Of a stretch of DNA of 64,000 nucleotides, positions 52,725 through 63,100 are shown in pieces. The position numbers and the translations under genes were made by a program. Numbering within the stretch: position 1 is the first letter of the stretch; each line of letters starts with the position of its first letter. This stretch comes from Apoda limacodes (Eukaryota > Arthropoda > Insecta > Lepidoptera > Limacodidae): NCBI GenBank assembly GCA_946406115.1, contig OX291552.1:1178001-1242000 (forward strand). Direction: 5' to 3'. The notes under the pieces are model-generated. The model saw only the letters and a list, made by a program, of their open reading frames with translations, made no database searches and was not told the origin of the DNA.

Positions 52725-53835
52725 TTTTTAACTGACTTCAAAAAAGGAGGAGGTTTGGATGTTTATTTATATTTTTTTTAAGTATGTTCGGGCATAACTC
52801 CGTCATATATACACGCATTTGCAAAATTCTTTTTTTATTTAAAAGAGGAGACTTCCGAGGTGGTCCCATATTATTGTAGTGAATTTAAAACTTTTGCTAA
52901 AAAAAATTGGTGTTTATTTGGAACTGCTGAAACGCCTTATATGCTAATGATTGTTTTATACCTTTTTAGTGCATCTTTTTGAAGCCGGTTGTTTTTTTTG
53001 TGATATGTAAAAATAATAATAATAAAACCTTTTTTTTTATCCCACTTTAACATTTTAGAAAAATAATAATTTTCTTATTTGCTTATATTGGTTAGTTTTG
53101 TTAGATTATTTGTATTTAAAATTAGAAACTATTGTTAGTATTGTTAGTTCTGTGTTGTTGATGTGGACCCCTTACGGGTAAAAGCCTCCTCCAATTTTTT
53201 CCACTTTTCCCGATCCTGGCCAGTCTGAATCCATTTGGTGTCAGCGACTGTGGTAATGTTTTTTTTCTTGTACACTAAAAAAATCCATACTCGTAACAAA
53301 GTTTTATGTAATCATCAACATAAAAGGCGTTTCACCAGTTCCAACTTAACATTAATAATTTTTTTTCTCCAAAAATTTTAGTTTTAAATTTACTATAATA
53401 ATATGGGACCACCTAGAAAGTATAACCTTTTAAATAAAAAAGAATTTCTCAAATCGGTCCAGGCGTCTTGGAGAAATCGGGTAACATACATAAAAAAAAA
53501 GTCTCCGACGAATTGAGAACCTCCTCCTTTTTTGAAGTGAGGTAAAAGTAAAAACTAAAAACTTTTCAACAAAAAAAAAACAACTTTCTTCATAAAGATG
53601 CACTAAAAAGGTAAAAATAAATACTTATTTCCAAAAATCTGATCTAAATTACAATTGGAAGTTGGTGTTTAGGTAGGTACCTAACAGTTTATAACACACT
53701 TCACTTACGTGAAACCAACTTCACATTGTAACTCAGATCAGAATTTTTCGAAAAAAAAAGTAATTATTTTTACCTTTTTAGTGTATCTTTTTGAATACAG
53801 TTGTTTTTTTGTTATAAAGTTTTTATTACAGATAA
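52725..53835. repeat. Chained inverted repeats (foldback cluster)
   Basis: A dispersed repeat beginning 'actgacttcaaaaaaggagg' at 52732 runs to about 53005 and reappears inverted at about 53260-53545 (ending 'cctcctccttttttgaagt'). A second pair, 53573-53650 against 53735-53815 (acaactttcttcataaagat / complement), is inverted again. The same repeat is found at 59930-60340 and as a fragment at 62150. Confidence 0.75.
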
Positions 53836-53984
53836 AGATTGTTACTTATACGCCTTGTTCTTCGATAAACGTAAAAAATACAAACGCTGACTGTCACAAA
53901 TCTCAGTACACGAATGTCGCGCGCGCGTCTGTGAGAAACTTTTACATGGACGATTACTTAGGTTCATTCGATGACAAAATGGAA

Positions 53985-54990
53985 GCAAAAAATCGGTCAA
54001 GTGCGAGTTGCACTCGCACACCGAGGGTTCCGTAAAAGGTAAACTGTATTGAGGCACAAACTTAATATTGCCGTAAGACAGCTGGTGTCGCAATACATCT
54101 GCAAATAAGTTCTTTTCTAAATAATCTTTTTTGTGATGTAACAACAAATTTGCGGTTTTTAGATTTTTCCATTATGTGTGCTACATGTGTTCCTACTACA
54201 TGGTATTGCTTCTTGCCATTATGTGTACTACATGGTATTGCTTCTTGCCATTATGTGTACTACATGGTATTGCTTCTTGCCATTATGTGTGCTACATGGT
54301 ATTGCTTCTTGCCATTATGTGTGCTACATGGTATTGCTTCTTGCCATTATGTGTACTACATGGTAGGTATTGCTTCTTGCCATTATGTGTGCTACACGGT
54401 ATTGCTTCTTGCCAAATTTCATGATTCTAGGTGAACAGGGAGCACCCCATAGGTTTTGATTTAATTGTGTCACAAAATGCGACAAAAATAACCGTATTTT
54501 AGGCATAATTTTTATTGCATTGACATTAAATAATCAATTTTACAACTTTAAGTGACCGTAGACTTTAGTATTTGATTTAAATTTAAACTTTAGGCGTTGT
54601 TGAGTAAAAGGATCAGTCAAACAGACATTTTTTTAGTGTTTATACTACAAATTAACAAATTTCGGATTTTTCCTTATATTTGTGATGTAAAACCTTGCTT
54701 CGTGTCCAAATTTCATGATTCTAGGACAACGGGAACTACCCCATAGGTTTTGATTTATTTTTGAATCCCAATATAATTATGCGACAAAAATGACCGTATA
54801 TCGGCCTTAATTTTTTTATTGATTTATTTACAGCTCCAAGAGACCGTAGACCTAAGTATTTAATATTAATTTCAACTTGATACCTTCACGCGTTCTTGAG
54901 AAAAAGGGTATTAGACAGACAGACAGACGGACAACAAAGTAATCCTATAAGGGTTCCTTTTTTCCTTTTGAGGTACGGAACCCTAAAAAG
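53985..54990 (+). mobile_element. Dispersed lepidopteran repeat, long copy
   Basis: It opens 'atcggtcaagtgcgagttgc' and 'gagggttccgtaaaa', and closes 'agacagacagacggacaaca', 'tcctataagggttcc' and 'tacggaaccctaaaaa'. Its inside is enlarged by a 32-bp minisatellite (54172-54414) and contains a partial second internal unit (54690-54760 repeats 'ccaaatttcatgattctagg'). Confidence 0.72.
54172..54414. repeat. 32-bp minisatellite, about seven units
   Basis: Unit CATTATGTGTACTACATGGT plus ATTGCTTCTTGC. Units alternate between 'gtactacatgg' and 'gtgctacatgg'; one unit carries an extra 'aggt'. It lies inside the dispersed repeat at 53985-54990. Confidence 0.93.
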
Positions 54991-55054
54991 CAAATAAACG
55001 AAATGCTCGAAGTGCACTTGTCACTTGTCCGCGTCATTCGAGATCCGAGGCTGG

Positions 55055-55655
55055 GCTAGTAACGTTCCTGTTAGGGTTTAACGTAAATCTCCGCAGTACA
55101 CCCGAGTGTATAATAAACGGTAGTACCATACCTACGAAACGACAGATCACTATTATGTCAGTTTTCGACCAGCTAGGTCTAGTCTCACCGATCACTATGG
55201 TGGGTACAGCGCTCATACAAGACCTATGGCACAGAGGCACCCTCTCACAGTGGAGCTTCACGTAGCCTGGTTATCAATTATAGAGAACTTAAAGTAGAGT
55301 TAGCTCAGAAAGGTAAAGATATGTAGACATATACCTGGTTCAAGTTGTCGCGAAGTAGAAATGCACGTTTTTTGCGACGCAAGCGAAAAGGTAGATGCGG
55401 CCGCGGTTTACTTCGTATGCAATAACGGTGACGGGTCAAAAACGTCTCACTTAGTCACCGGAAAGGCAAAAGTTGCCCCGTTTAAGCCTATATCCGTTCC
55501 GTTCAAGCCGCAGTCGGTTGCCGATTCGGTCAAGCGTAAGTCGGATAACACAGTTTTAAAAAGTTATTTTTGTTCAGACTCTAAAACCGTGTTGGCTGTT
55601 GCCAAGCCATTACTGCTTCACCGGGCTCTTGGGGCGAGTTTTATAGTAACGTGAA
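55055..55655 (+). mobile_element. Pao pol relic (RT thumb to RNase H)
   Basis: Frame 1 at 55058-55264: LLGFNVNLRSTPECIINGST, TKRQITIMSVFDQLGLVSPI, ALIQDLWHRG. Frame 2 at 55361-55654: MHVFCDASEKVDAAAVYFVC and TSHLVTGKAKVAPFKPISVP, the RNase H start with the first Asp of the active site in CDAS. The end of the frame (LLLHRALGAS) is shared at DNA level with 22869-22925. No LTR assigned. A different, older copy than 3722-8540. Confidence 0.78.
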
Positions 55656-55741
55656 TATAATTATTAAAGATGTTTTACGACGACATAATGTAACATAATG
55701 TAACACAGGTCACAGGATATCTTCATTTTAGTTAAAGTTTA

Positions 55742-55848
55742 GCATAGAGAGAGCCGCCCTCGACTAGAGAGAGCCGCCCCCGATTAGAGAGAGCCGCACC
55801 CGATTAGAGAGAGCCGCCCCCGACTAGAGAGAGCCGCCCCCGACGGAT
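55742..55848. repeat. 20-bp tandem repeat, five units
   Basis: Unit AGAGAGAGCCGCCCCCGACT with minor variants, starting after 'ttagcat'. It follows the Pao relic closely. Confidence 0.9.
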
Positions 55849-56955
55849 ATTCTTTGGTTTTACATAAGTATTTTAAAAACGTAATTTTACGTTTATTATC
55901 TTTCGTTTCATACTCGTGTTAAGTCAGGGATTTTAAATTATTTTATCCTTTTTCGATTACGTTCGTGAGTTTTTTAGGTATAGGCGTAATATAGCATTGC
56001 TACGGAGTTTTTTTTTTTATATCATCGCTATGGAACATATATTTTTTGTTAGCATCGCTACGGAGCATTTAATTGACATGATTATTCTCACAGGAATAGC
56101 CGAACGGATTGAGAGACATAGAATTTTTATTCTGATCGCGACTTCCCATTGGAATAGATTATCTACGTGTGATAATCTATTGCCGACCTATTTAGCGACA
56201 CGCAGAATCTTTGACTTTTACATAGATACTAACTAAAGTATTAACTGAGATAAAATAATAGTCTTAATTGTACGAGATATATAGTTTCGTATTGTCCTGT
56301 CACATTGTTTACCCAGGACTCGAGACTCGAGACCCGCTGACACTCGTATGTACCTGCAGTCCTGCACGGTGCACGCTGTAGGTTGCTATTATCAGATGTG
56401 CACATACAAGATATTAGCCATTTATTTATATCTTGCATAATTTGATGAGGTCCGTTACCTTTACCTGTGATGTACCTAGTTATGTAATAACTTATATACT
56501 TCGCCTCAAATAACTTTTTGTATATCCATGTATCTGTTAGACACAGGGGGTCACGTCCGTCATGACACGCTATGAAGAGTACCTACAAGTGTAAAGTGTC
56601 GTAGACTCAAAGGTACCAAAGTAACTTACTAAATATTCACTTGTAATATTAAAGAATTTTGAAATCTCTTAACAATTTTTTTACTGAAAGAATTACATAA
56701 AAAATATTATTGTTCAAAGATAAAATTAACCAAAATTATAACAGTCTAATTTATAACTTCGCTAGTATTAGCTATAATTAGCTGCACATACTCGTGTACA
56801 GCTTATCTGGCGCAAATCAATGGCGGTTGTCTGCAGATAACGCACAAGAGACGCTTGTGGAACAGTCAACAGTCAACAAACAACAAAGCCGTCATCTATA
56901 TAATCAACGATAATGAGTTCGGACCGCGCTATGACCTGGTGTCAGCGGCGGCGAC
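55849..56955. other. Unassigned stretch before the EcKL relic
   Basis: No gene recognised. 55985-56070 has two related 'atcgctacggagtt' segments. 56897-56904 (tatataat) is a possible TATA element about 55 bp before the ATG of the kinase-like relic; this is position-based only. Confidence 0.4.
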
Positions 56956-57559
56956 ATGCTGGGACAAGAGGGAACGTATTCTCTCGAAGATATCTTGACA
57001 GAGACACAGGTTCACCACGTCTTGAAACAGATTTTTAACCTGAACGGATCTTGGCAAGCTAGGCGTCTAGAGGCCTAGCCGGGTTCCTTGGTACACACCT
57101 GAAGGTTGCGCTACACATTAAAACTGAAGAAGAATTGAAAACGGTTCAATGGTTTATCAAGTGCGTTCCCTTTAAAAACGAGCCAAAAGCCGAGTTAATC
57201 GACGAATGCAACTACTTCAGGAGAGAGGCGCTGATGTTTGAGTTATTCAGGGTGAAGGTAAATAATTTTTTGACAGGTATTTTTAAGAACGAATTACATA
57301 AATTTCTAATTTTTGGCAGGTTTTTATCAATAGTGTGTTGGGAAAGATTTAATTTGTGTGCATCTTACCGTACGTGCTGATGGATCCGGAGACAACGCAG
57401 CGTGTGTTCGACGACCCAGCCTCCTTCGAGCGAATAAACAACGTGGACCGGACAGAACCCGTGTTGGCCTTCGCAGGGACCAGTTCCCGGTACCTAACCA
57501 GGATACTGGAAGTCTCCGAGGAGTTTATAGAAAGATACCTAAATAATAGCAACGTGTAA
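56956..57559 (+). pseudogene. EcKL/CHK (ecdysteroid-kinase-like) pseudogene, middle deleted
   Basis: From ATG 56956 a frame gives GTYSLEDILTETQVHHVLKQ and GSWQARRLEA. A frameshift (57075-57085) leads to GFLGTHLKVALHIKTEEELK, FIKCVPFKNEPKAELIDECN and FRREALMFELFRVK, which matches the N-terminal lobe of DUF227/CHK kinases (GFLG.H..., FVK..P....). A GTAAAT at 57258 could be a donor. The next conserved block, CILPYVLMDPETTQRVFDDP and FERINNVDRTEPVLAFAG, ending FIERYLNNSNV (57353-57559), looks like the protein C-terminus. About 200 residues including the catalytic HGD and metal-binding regions are absent, and a stop at 57350 blocks simple splicing. Intact family members phosphorylate ecdysteroids or related small molecules. 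Confidence 0.72.
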
Positions 57560-59562
57560 AGCGCAGGAGTCACGTCGATAATAGCAACGTGTAAAGCGCA
57601 GGAGTCACGTAGATAATAGCAACGTGTAAAGCGCAGGAGTCACGTAGATAATAGCAAAGTGTAAAGCGCAGTAGTCACGTAGATAATAGCAACGTGTAAA
57701 GAGTAGGAGTCACGTAGATAATAGCAACGTGTAAAGCGCAGGAGTCACGTAGATAATAGCAACGTCTAAAGCGCAGGTGTCACTTAGATAATAGCAACGA
57801 GTAAAGCGCAGGATTCACGTAGATAATGGCAACGTGTAAAGCGCAGGAGTCACGTAGATAATAGCAACGTGTAAAGCGCAGGAGTCACGTAGATAATGGC
57901 AACGTGTAAAGCGCAGGAGTCACGTAGATAATAGCAATGTGTAAAGCGCAGGAGTCACGTAGATAATGGCAACGTGTAAAGCGCAGGAGTCACGTAGATA
58001 ATAGCAATGTGTAAAGCGCAGGAGTCACGTAGATAATAGCAACGTGTAAAGCGCAGGAGTCACGTAGATAATAGCAACGTGTAAAGCGCAGGAGTCACGT
58101 AGATAATAGCAACGTGTAAAGTGCAGGAGTCACGTAGATAATAGCAACGTGTAAAGCGCAGGAGTCACGTAGATAATAGCAACGTGTAAAGCGCAGGAGT
58201 CACGTAGATAATAGCAACGTGTAAAGTGTAGGTGTCACGTAGATAATAGCAACGTGTAAAGCGCAGGAGGCACGTAGATAATAGCAACGTGTAAAGCGCA
58301 GGAGTCACGTAGATAATAGCAACGTGTAAAGCGCAGGAGTCACGTAGATAATGGCAACGTGTAAAGCGCAGGAGTCACGTAGATAATAGCAACGTGTAAA
58401 GCGCAGGAGTCACGTAGATAATAGCAACGTGTAAAGCGCAGGAGTCACGTAGATAATAGCAACGTGTAAAGCGCAGGAGTCACGTAGATAATAGCAACGT
58501 GTAAAGCGCAGGAGTCACGTAGATAATAGCAACGTGTAAAGCGCAGGAGGCACGTAGATAATAGCAACGTGTAAAGCGCAGGAGTCACGTAGATAATAGC
58601 AACGTGTAAAGCGCAGGAGTCACGTAGATAATAGCAACGTGTAAAGCGCAGGAGTCACGTAGGTAATAGTAAAGTGTAAAGCGCAGGAGTCACGTAGATA
58701 ATAGCAACGTGTAAAGAGTAGGAGTCACGTAGATAATAGCAACGTGTAAAGCGCAGGAGTCACGTAGATAATAGCAACGTCTAAAGCGCAGGAGTCACTT
58801 AGATAATAGCAACGAGTAAAGCGCAGGATTCACGTAGATAATAGCAACGTGTAAAGCGCAGGAGTCACGTAGATAATAGCAACGTGTAAAGCGCAGGAGT
58901 CACGTAGATAATGGCAACGTGTAAAGCGCAGGAGTCACGTAGATAATAGCAATGTGTAAAGCGCAGGAGTCACGTAGATAATGGCAACGTGTAAAGCGCA
59001 GGAGTCACGTAGATAATAGCAATGTGTAAAGCGCAGGAGTCACGTAGATAATAGCAACGTCTAAAGCGCAGGAGTTACGTAGATAATAGCAACGTGTAAA
59101 GCGCAGGAGTCACGTAGATAATGGCAACGTGTAAAGCGCAGGAGTCACGTAGATAACAGCAATGTGTAAAGCGCAGGAGTCACGTAGATAATAGCAACGT
59201 CTAAAGCGCAGGAGTCACGTAGATAATAGCAACGTGCAAAGCGCAGGAGTCACGTAGATAATAGCAACGTGTAAAGCGCAGGAGTCACGTAGATAATAGC
59301 AACGTGTAAAGCGCAGGAGTCACGTAGATAATAGCAACGTGTAAAGCGCAGGAGTCACGTAGATAATAGCAACGTGTAAAGTGTAGGAGTCACGTAGATA
59401 ATAGCAACGTGTAAAGCGCAGGAGTCACGTAGATAATAGCAACGTGTAAAGTGTAGGAGTCACGTAGATAATAGCAACGTGTAAAGCGCAGGAGGCACGT
59501 AGATAATAGCAACGTGTAAAGCGCAGGAGTCATATAGATAATAGCAACGTGTAAAGCGTCCC
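57541..59562. repeat. 35-bp minisatellite, about 58 units, with higher-order repeat
   Basis: Unit GATAATAGCAACGTGTAAAG followed by CGCAGGAGTCACGTA; period 35 bp. The first unit overlaps the last codons and stop (AATAGCAACGTGTAA) of the EcKL relic. Variant units (gagtagg at 57701 and 58716; aacgagtaaa...ggattc at 57796 and 58811) recur at exactly 1015 bp, that is 29 units. Confidence 0.96.
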
Positions 59563-60364
59563 GCGTGTGCTTAAGTGTGGCTCATATCTGAAAAACAAAA
59601 CAATTACTTTTTATTAATTATAAGCTTGCGGCTTCGCCTGCATAAATTGCTTGACCGCTATCGATCATAGCATAATCATTGACTGCTAGCTCGTTACCGA
59701 CAGTGAGCTGAACACAAGGAGTTGGGGGTAGCGAGGTAGCTTGTGGCACGTTACAATTTAGACGATTAGACAATAAAACGACGTTTCCTAAAAATGAAAG
59801 CTAGTTAGATCGATTTATCGCCCCCTAAACCCCCCGCATACTAAATTTCATGAAAATCGTTGGAGCCGTTTCCGAGATTCAGATTATAAATATATATTTA
59901 AACATGAATTGCTCTTTTAAAGGTATTAGATAGACACCAACTTTATTCAGATCAGATTTTTATTAATATAAGTAATTATTGTTACCTTTTTGAAGACAGT
60001 TGTTTTTTTTTCGGTAAAAAGTTTTTATTTTTTACTTTTGAGTGACGAATTGCCTTTTTTTCTTGTACTCTAAAACATCGATACTCATAACAATATTTTA
60101 TAAAAGGCATTTCATCAGTTCCAAATTTACAACAATTATTTATTTTTACCAAAAATTTAAGTTTTAATTTAATTAATATGGGATATGGATATTAATATAT
60201 TAATGAATATGGTATACCCTTTTAAATAAAAAAAGAATTTTGAAAATCTGGCAAATAATAACGGAGTTATACCCGAAAATACATAAAAACAAATACAAAC
60301 ATCAGAATGAGAACCTCCTCCGTTTTTGAAATCAGTTAAAAAAGTACACTAAGAACGGAAATCA
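59563..60364. repeat. Repeat tails after the minisatellite
   Basis: 59600-59905 is the 3' end of a common lepidopteran retroposon (catgaaaatcgttggagccg, ending in an AT run). 59930-60340 is a minus-oriented copy of the 'gacttcaaaaa..ggaggagg' repeat seen at 52.7 kb. No gene. Confidence 0.6.
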
Positions 60365-61055
60365 TACTGATAATATATAACACTAGCCTTTGCCCGCGAC
60401 TTTCGTCTGCGTGAACTTTTGGTTGACAGCTTTTGACTGTTAACGATTTAACCAACAATAATATCGCAATTATCATACGAGTTTGTATCCCTTAGTTTAC
60501 CGTCTCGGGGATAATTTTTAAATAACACATGAAACTTTATTTCTAACATAAAAGCCAAATATCAAATTTTGTGTTTCAAAAATGACGCCTTCCTTGCCAA
60601 CGCCCAACCCCTATTTAACCATCTTAAGGGATGAATTTTGCAAAATCCTTTCTTAGCACGCGCTCACGTTGTAACAGAAATCTCTGTGCAAAATTCCATG
60701 TCTTTAGACACAAGGAAGTTCTCTTACATATTTTCATCCCCTATTTTGCCCTTTAGGGGATGTTTTTCTAAATCGCTAAAATACAAATCTTAACTTTCAA
60801 ATTGAAGACCATAACTTTAAAAATGACGGATTTCTCTACAAACTTCAACCCCTATTTTAACCCCTTAGGGGATTATTTTTGCAAAATCCTTTCTTAGTGC
60901 TCGCGAAAGTAAAAGCAGGAACTTTAATGCAAAATCCAAGTCTCTAGACTTCATTGTTCGGGCAGCGGCTTGATATATTAGTCAGTCAGCTTAATTATAT
61001 ATAATATTATATATATATTTATATATAAACTATATTTTATATTTATAAAGAAGAT
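60365..61055 (+). mobile_element. Common lepidopteran retroposon copy with (TA)n tail
   Basis: It starts 'actagcctttgcccgcgact' with 'gtctgcgtgaac', contains repeated 'cccctatttt..cccttagggga' blocks (60610, 60740, 60850) and ends in a TA-rich simple repeat (60995-61050). Probably non-autonomous, RTE-related by its tail; no protein. Confidence 0.6.
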
Positions 61056-61297
61056 ATACTTTTTACCAATCTTTTGCAAATTTTTGGCATCCAACTGCCC
61101 GTCGTTAAACCAAAGAAAAAAACGTATTCAGTGCTTTCACGGTTTATTTTTTACTTTTCTATGGATTTTTGAAGTCGGTTTGAAGTAAAAGTAAAACATT
61201 ACCAGATGTTAAAGAATGTCAGTAGTATATATTTCCTAACTTATCTGTAAATAAATTTCGAAGTATGCGGCAGCCCTAGCAGCCCAGCCATCTTGCA

Positions 61298-61450
61298 ATG
61301 GAGGTAACCCACAACGGAGAGCAGGGCGCACGTGTCAGGGGCGTCCGCCTCCCGCTAGGGCTTCGTCCACCGCAGAAGGTCGTCCAGTCGTGTCCCCTGC
61401 AGGCTGCCGTCTGGAGACAACGCCGACTTACCTTACTGCTATTTAGGTGA
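61298..61450 (+). other. 50-codon GC-rich open frame, unrecognised
   Basis: MEVTHNGEQGARVRGVRLPL then GLRPPQKVVQSCPLQAAVW, ending TGA 61448-61450. It stands out as a GC-rich island (61265-61430) in AT-rich DNA. No family is recognised, and it could be non-coding or part of a transposon leader. Confidence 0.25.
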
Positions 61451-62520
61451 TATTATCGCGTAAAAGTGAGTCTGTGTATTTATTCATTACAGTGCATGTG
61501 TGTGTATGCGGATGCGAGAGGGTGTGTGTGTGTATGCGTGTGCGTATGTTTTAAGTACCATACTCGGATATAAGCGTAAATACACAAGGCACACCCGAGG
61601 ACCTTTTCAAACTGAGGACTTTTTGGTGGGTCTTCGGATTGACCTAATTACGCGCGATTTTAAATCTTATGATGATTTTGATAAGGTGATCTGATTTTGT
61701 TCTCGGTTTGGAGTTGATTTTTCATGTCAAAGTGAGCATCCACCAGTTGGCGCCACTGTTGATTACACACATCACTTTACACTCCAGTCTTGTTGTTAGT
61801 TGTGTGTGTTAAAGTTAACACATTAGTCCTCGGTATGGTAGCTTTTCCGGAAAAAGTGTGAGTCTTTGATACGATAGATTTTCCAGATAGGAATGTATAA
61901 AAGCACTCGGTGCGGTGGTTGTCCAGTGTATAGATACGCAAGTCCTCAGTATGACAACTATCAGAAAGGGCTATCCTTTCTTTTGCGGTGACATTTGAAA
62001 ATCTGAAAATTTGAAAGTCAGGTGGCGTACGGAATAATATGAAAGTATGAAGTGCATGAAAGAAGCACTTATTTGTCAAAACTCAGTAGACATGTATATA
62101 CAGAAAATCAAATTGACGCAAAAAAACTGAAAAGTAAAAAACTAAAATAAATCTTTTTAACCGACTTCAAAAAATAAATTATCAATTCGTCATCACATTA
62201 AGAAAAACAAAGTAGCTGTAGAATTGCATTGAAGCATTGCATCAACGGATGAAAAAGTTTTTTTTTGTGCACCATGGGGTATTATTGGATAGGACTCCAA
62301 AAATGCTTTTGAGGTCCCTAAGGTTTTTTGAGGTAAATTTTCTTGGAAGGATAAAAGTTAAATACTTTTTTATAGAGTTACTGACTGACTGGACGGACAA
62401 GTAATTATTGTCATCCTTCGCGCGCATGCGTGAAGATGAAAAATCGAGTAGGCCGCGCCGGATTTTCAATTGTTTTTTCTCTCTGATTTGGAGATTGAAT
62501 TTGTAAACATGGATGTTTTC
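61451..62520. other. Unassigned stretch with a GT microsatellite
   Basis: 61490-61545 is a (GT)-rich microsatellite. 61815-61990 has two related segments (gtcctcggtatggtagc / gtcctcagtatgacaac). 62150-62190 is a fragment of the 52.7-kb repeat. No gene recognised. Confidence 0.45.
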
Positions 62521-62529
62521 TGTTCTTAT

Positions 62530-63100
62530 AATCTTTATATATGAATATTACGTGTCACGTTGTTTGTCCGCGATGGACCCCAAAACTACTGAACTGATTT
62601 TGATCAAACTTCGTAACTATCTGTTATTTGATCCAACTTAAAAGATAGGATAGCTTACATCTCAATTAATAGTCGCAATATTATTTTATTGCAAATTATT
62701 TGTCTATTATCTGTTTGCTCCAAACGAATCTTCAATAGATGGCGCTATGTTAAAAATACAAACGTTTTATATAAGCTTTAATTTAGGGGCCGTCCATTAA
62801 TCAAAGGTCCTGCAAAAATCGCGAAATATCACAAGCGGGGAGGGGGGGTGATAAAAAATGCTAAAAAAACATAATGGACGGCCCCTTAATAGTTGACCAC
62901 CACGTGTCACAATTATCTGTTAGCTCCAAACGATTCTAACAGATGGCGATATCTGTTAACTGCATTGATAGTTAGATGGTGCTATGTTAATATAAATATA
63001 TATATAAACGACTGCACCGAAGTAGATAATTTATGTTGCGTTTATTATTGTTAGGGCAAGGTTTATATGATATAAAAAAGGGTCAAGTGGGAGTCGGACC
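62530..63100. mobile_element. Dispersed lepidopteran repeat interrupted by a small MITE
   Basis: 'cgtgtcacgttgtttgtccg' and 'ctactgaactgattttgatc' are typical of a widespread lepidopteran repeat. Two related blocks (ttatctgtttgctccaaacg; ttatctgttagctccaaacg) lie on either side of the MITE at 62785. The end resembles 'gggtcaagtgggagtcggac' tails. Confidence 0.55.
62785..62888. mobile_element. 104-bp MITE with 15-bp terminal inverted repeats
   Basis: The left end AGGGGCCGTCCATTA and the right end TAATGGACGGCCCCTT are inverted repeats without mismatch over 15 bp. The interior has a G-run (gcggggagggggggtg). No coding capacity. Confidence 0.85.

Noticed and set aside
54150..54434. Cys/His/Tyr-rich repeat proteins in three plus-strand frames
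   Set aside because: Artefact of the 32-bp minisatellite; all three frames are open because the unit lacks stops.
57541..59562. CRISPR-like array of 35-bp repeats
   Set aside because: Units are contiguous with no unique spacers, and the DNA is animal nuclear sequence. It is a minisatellite.
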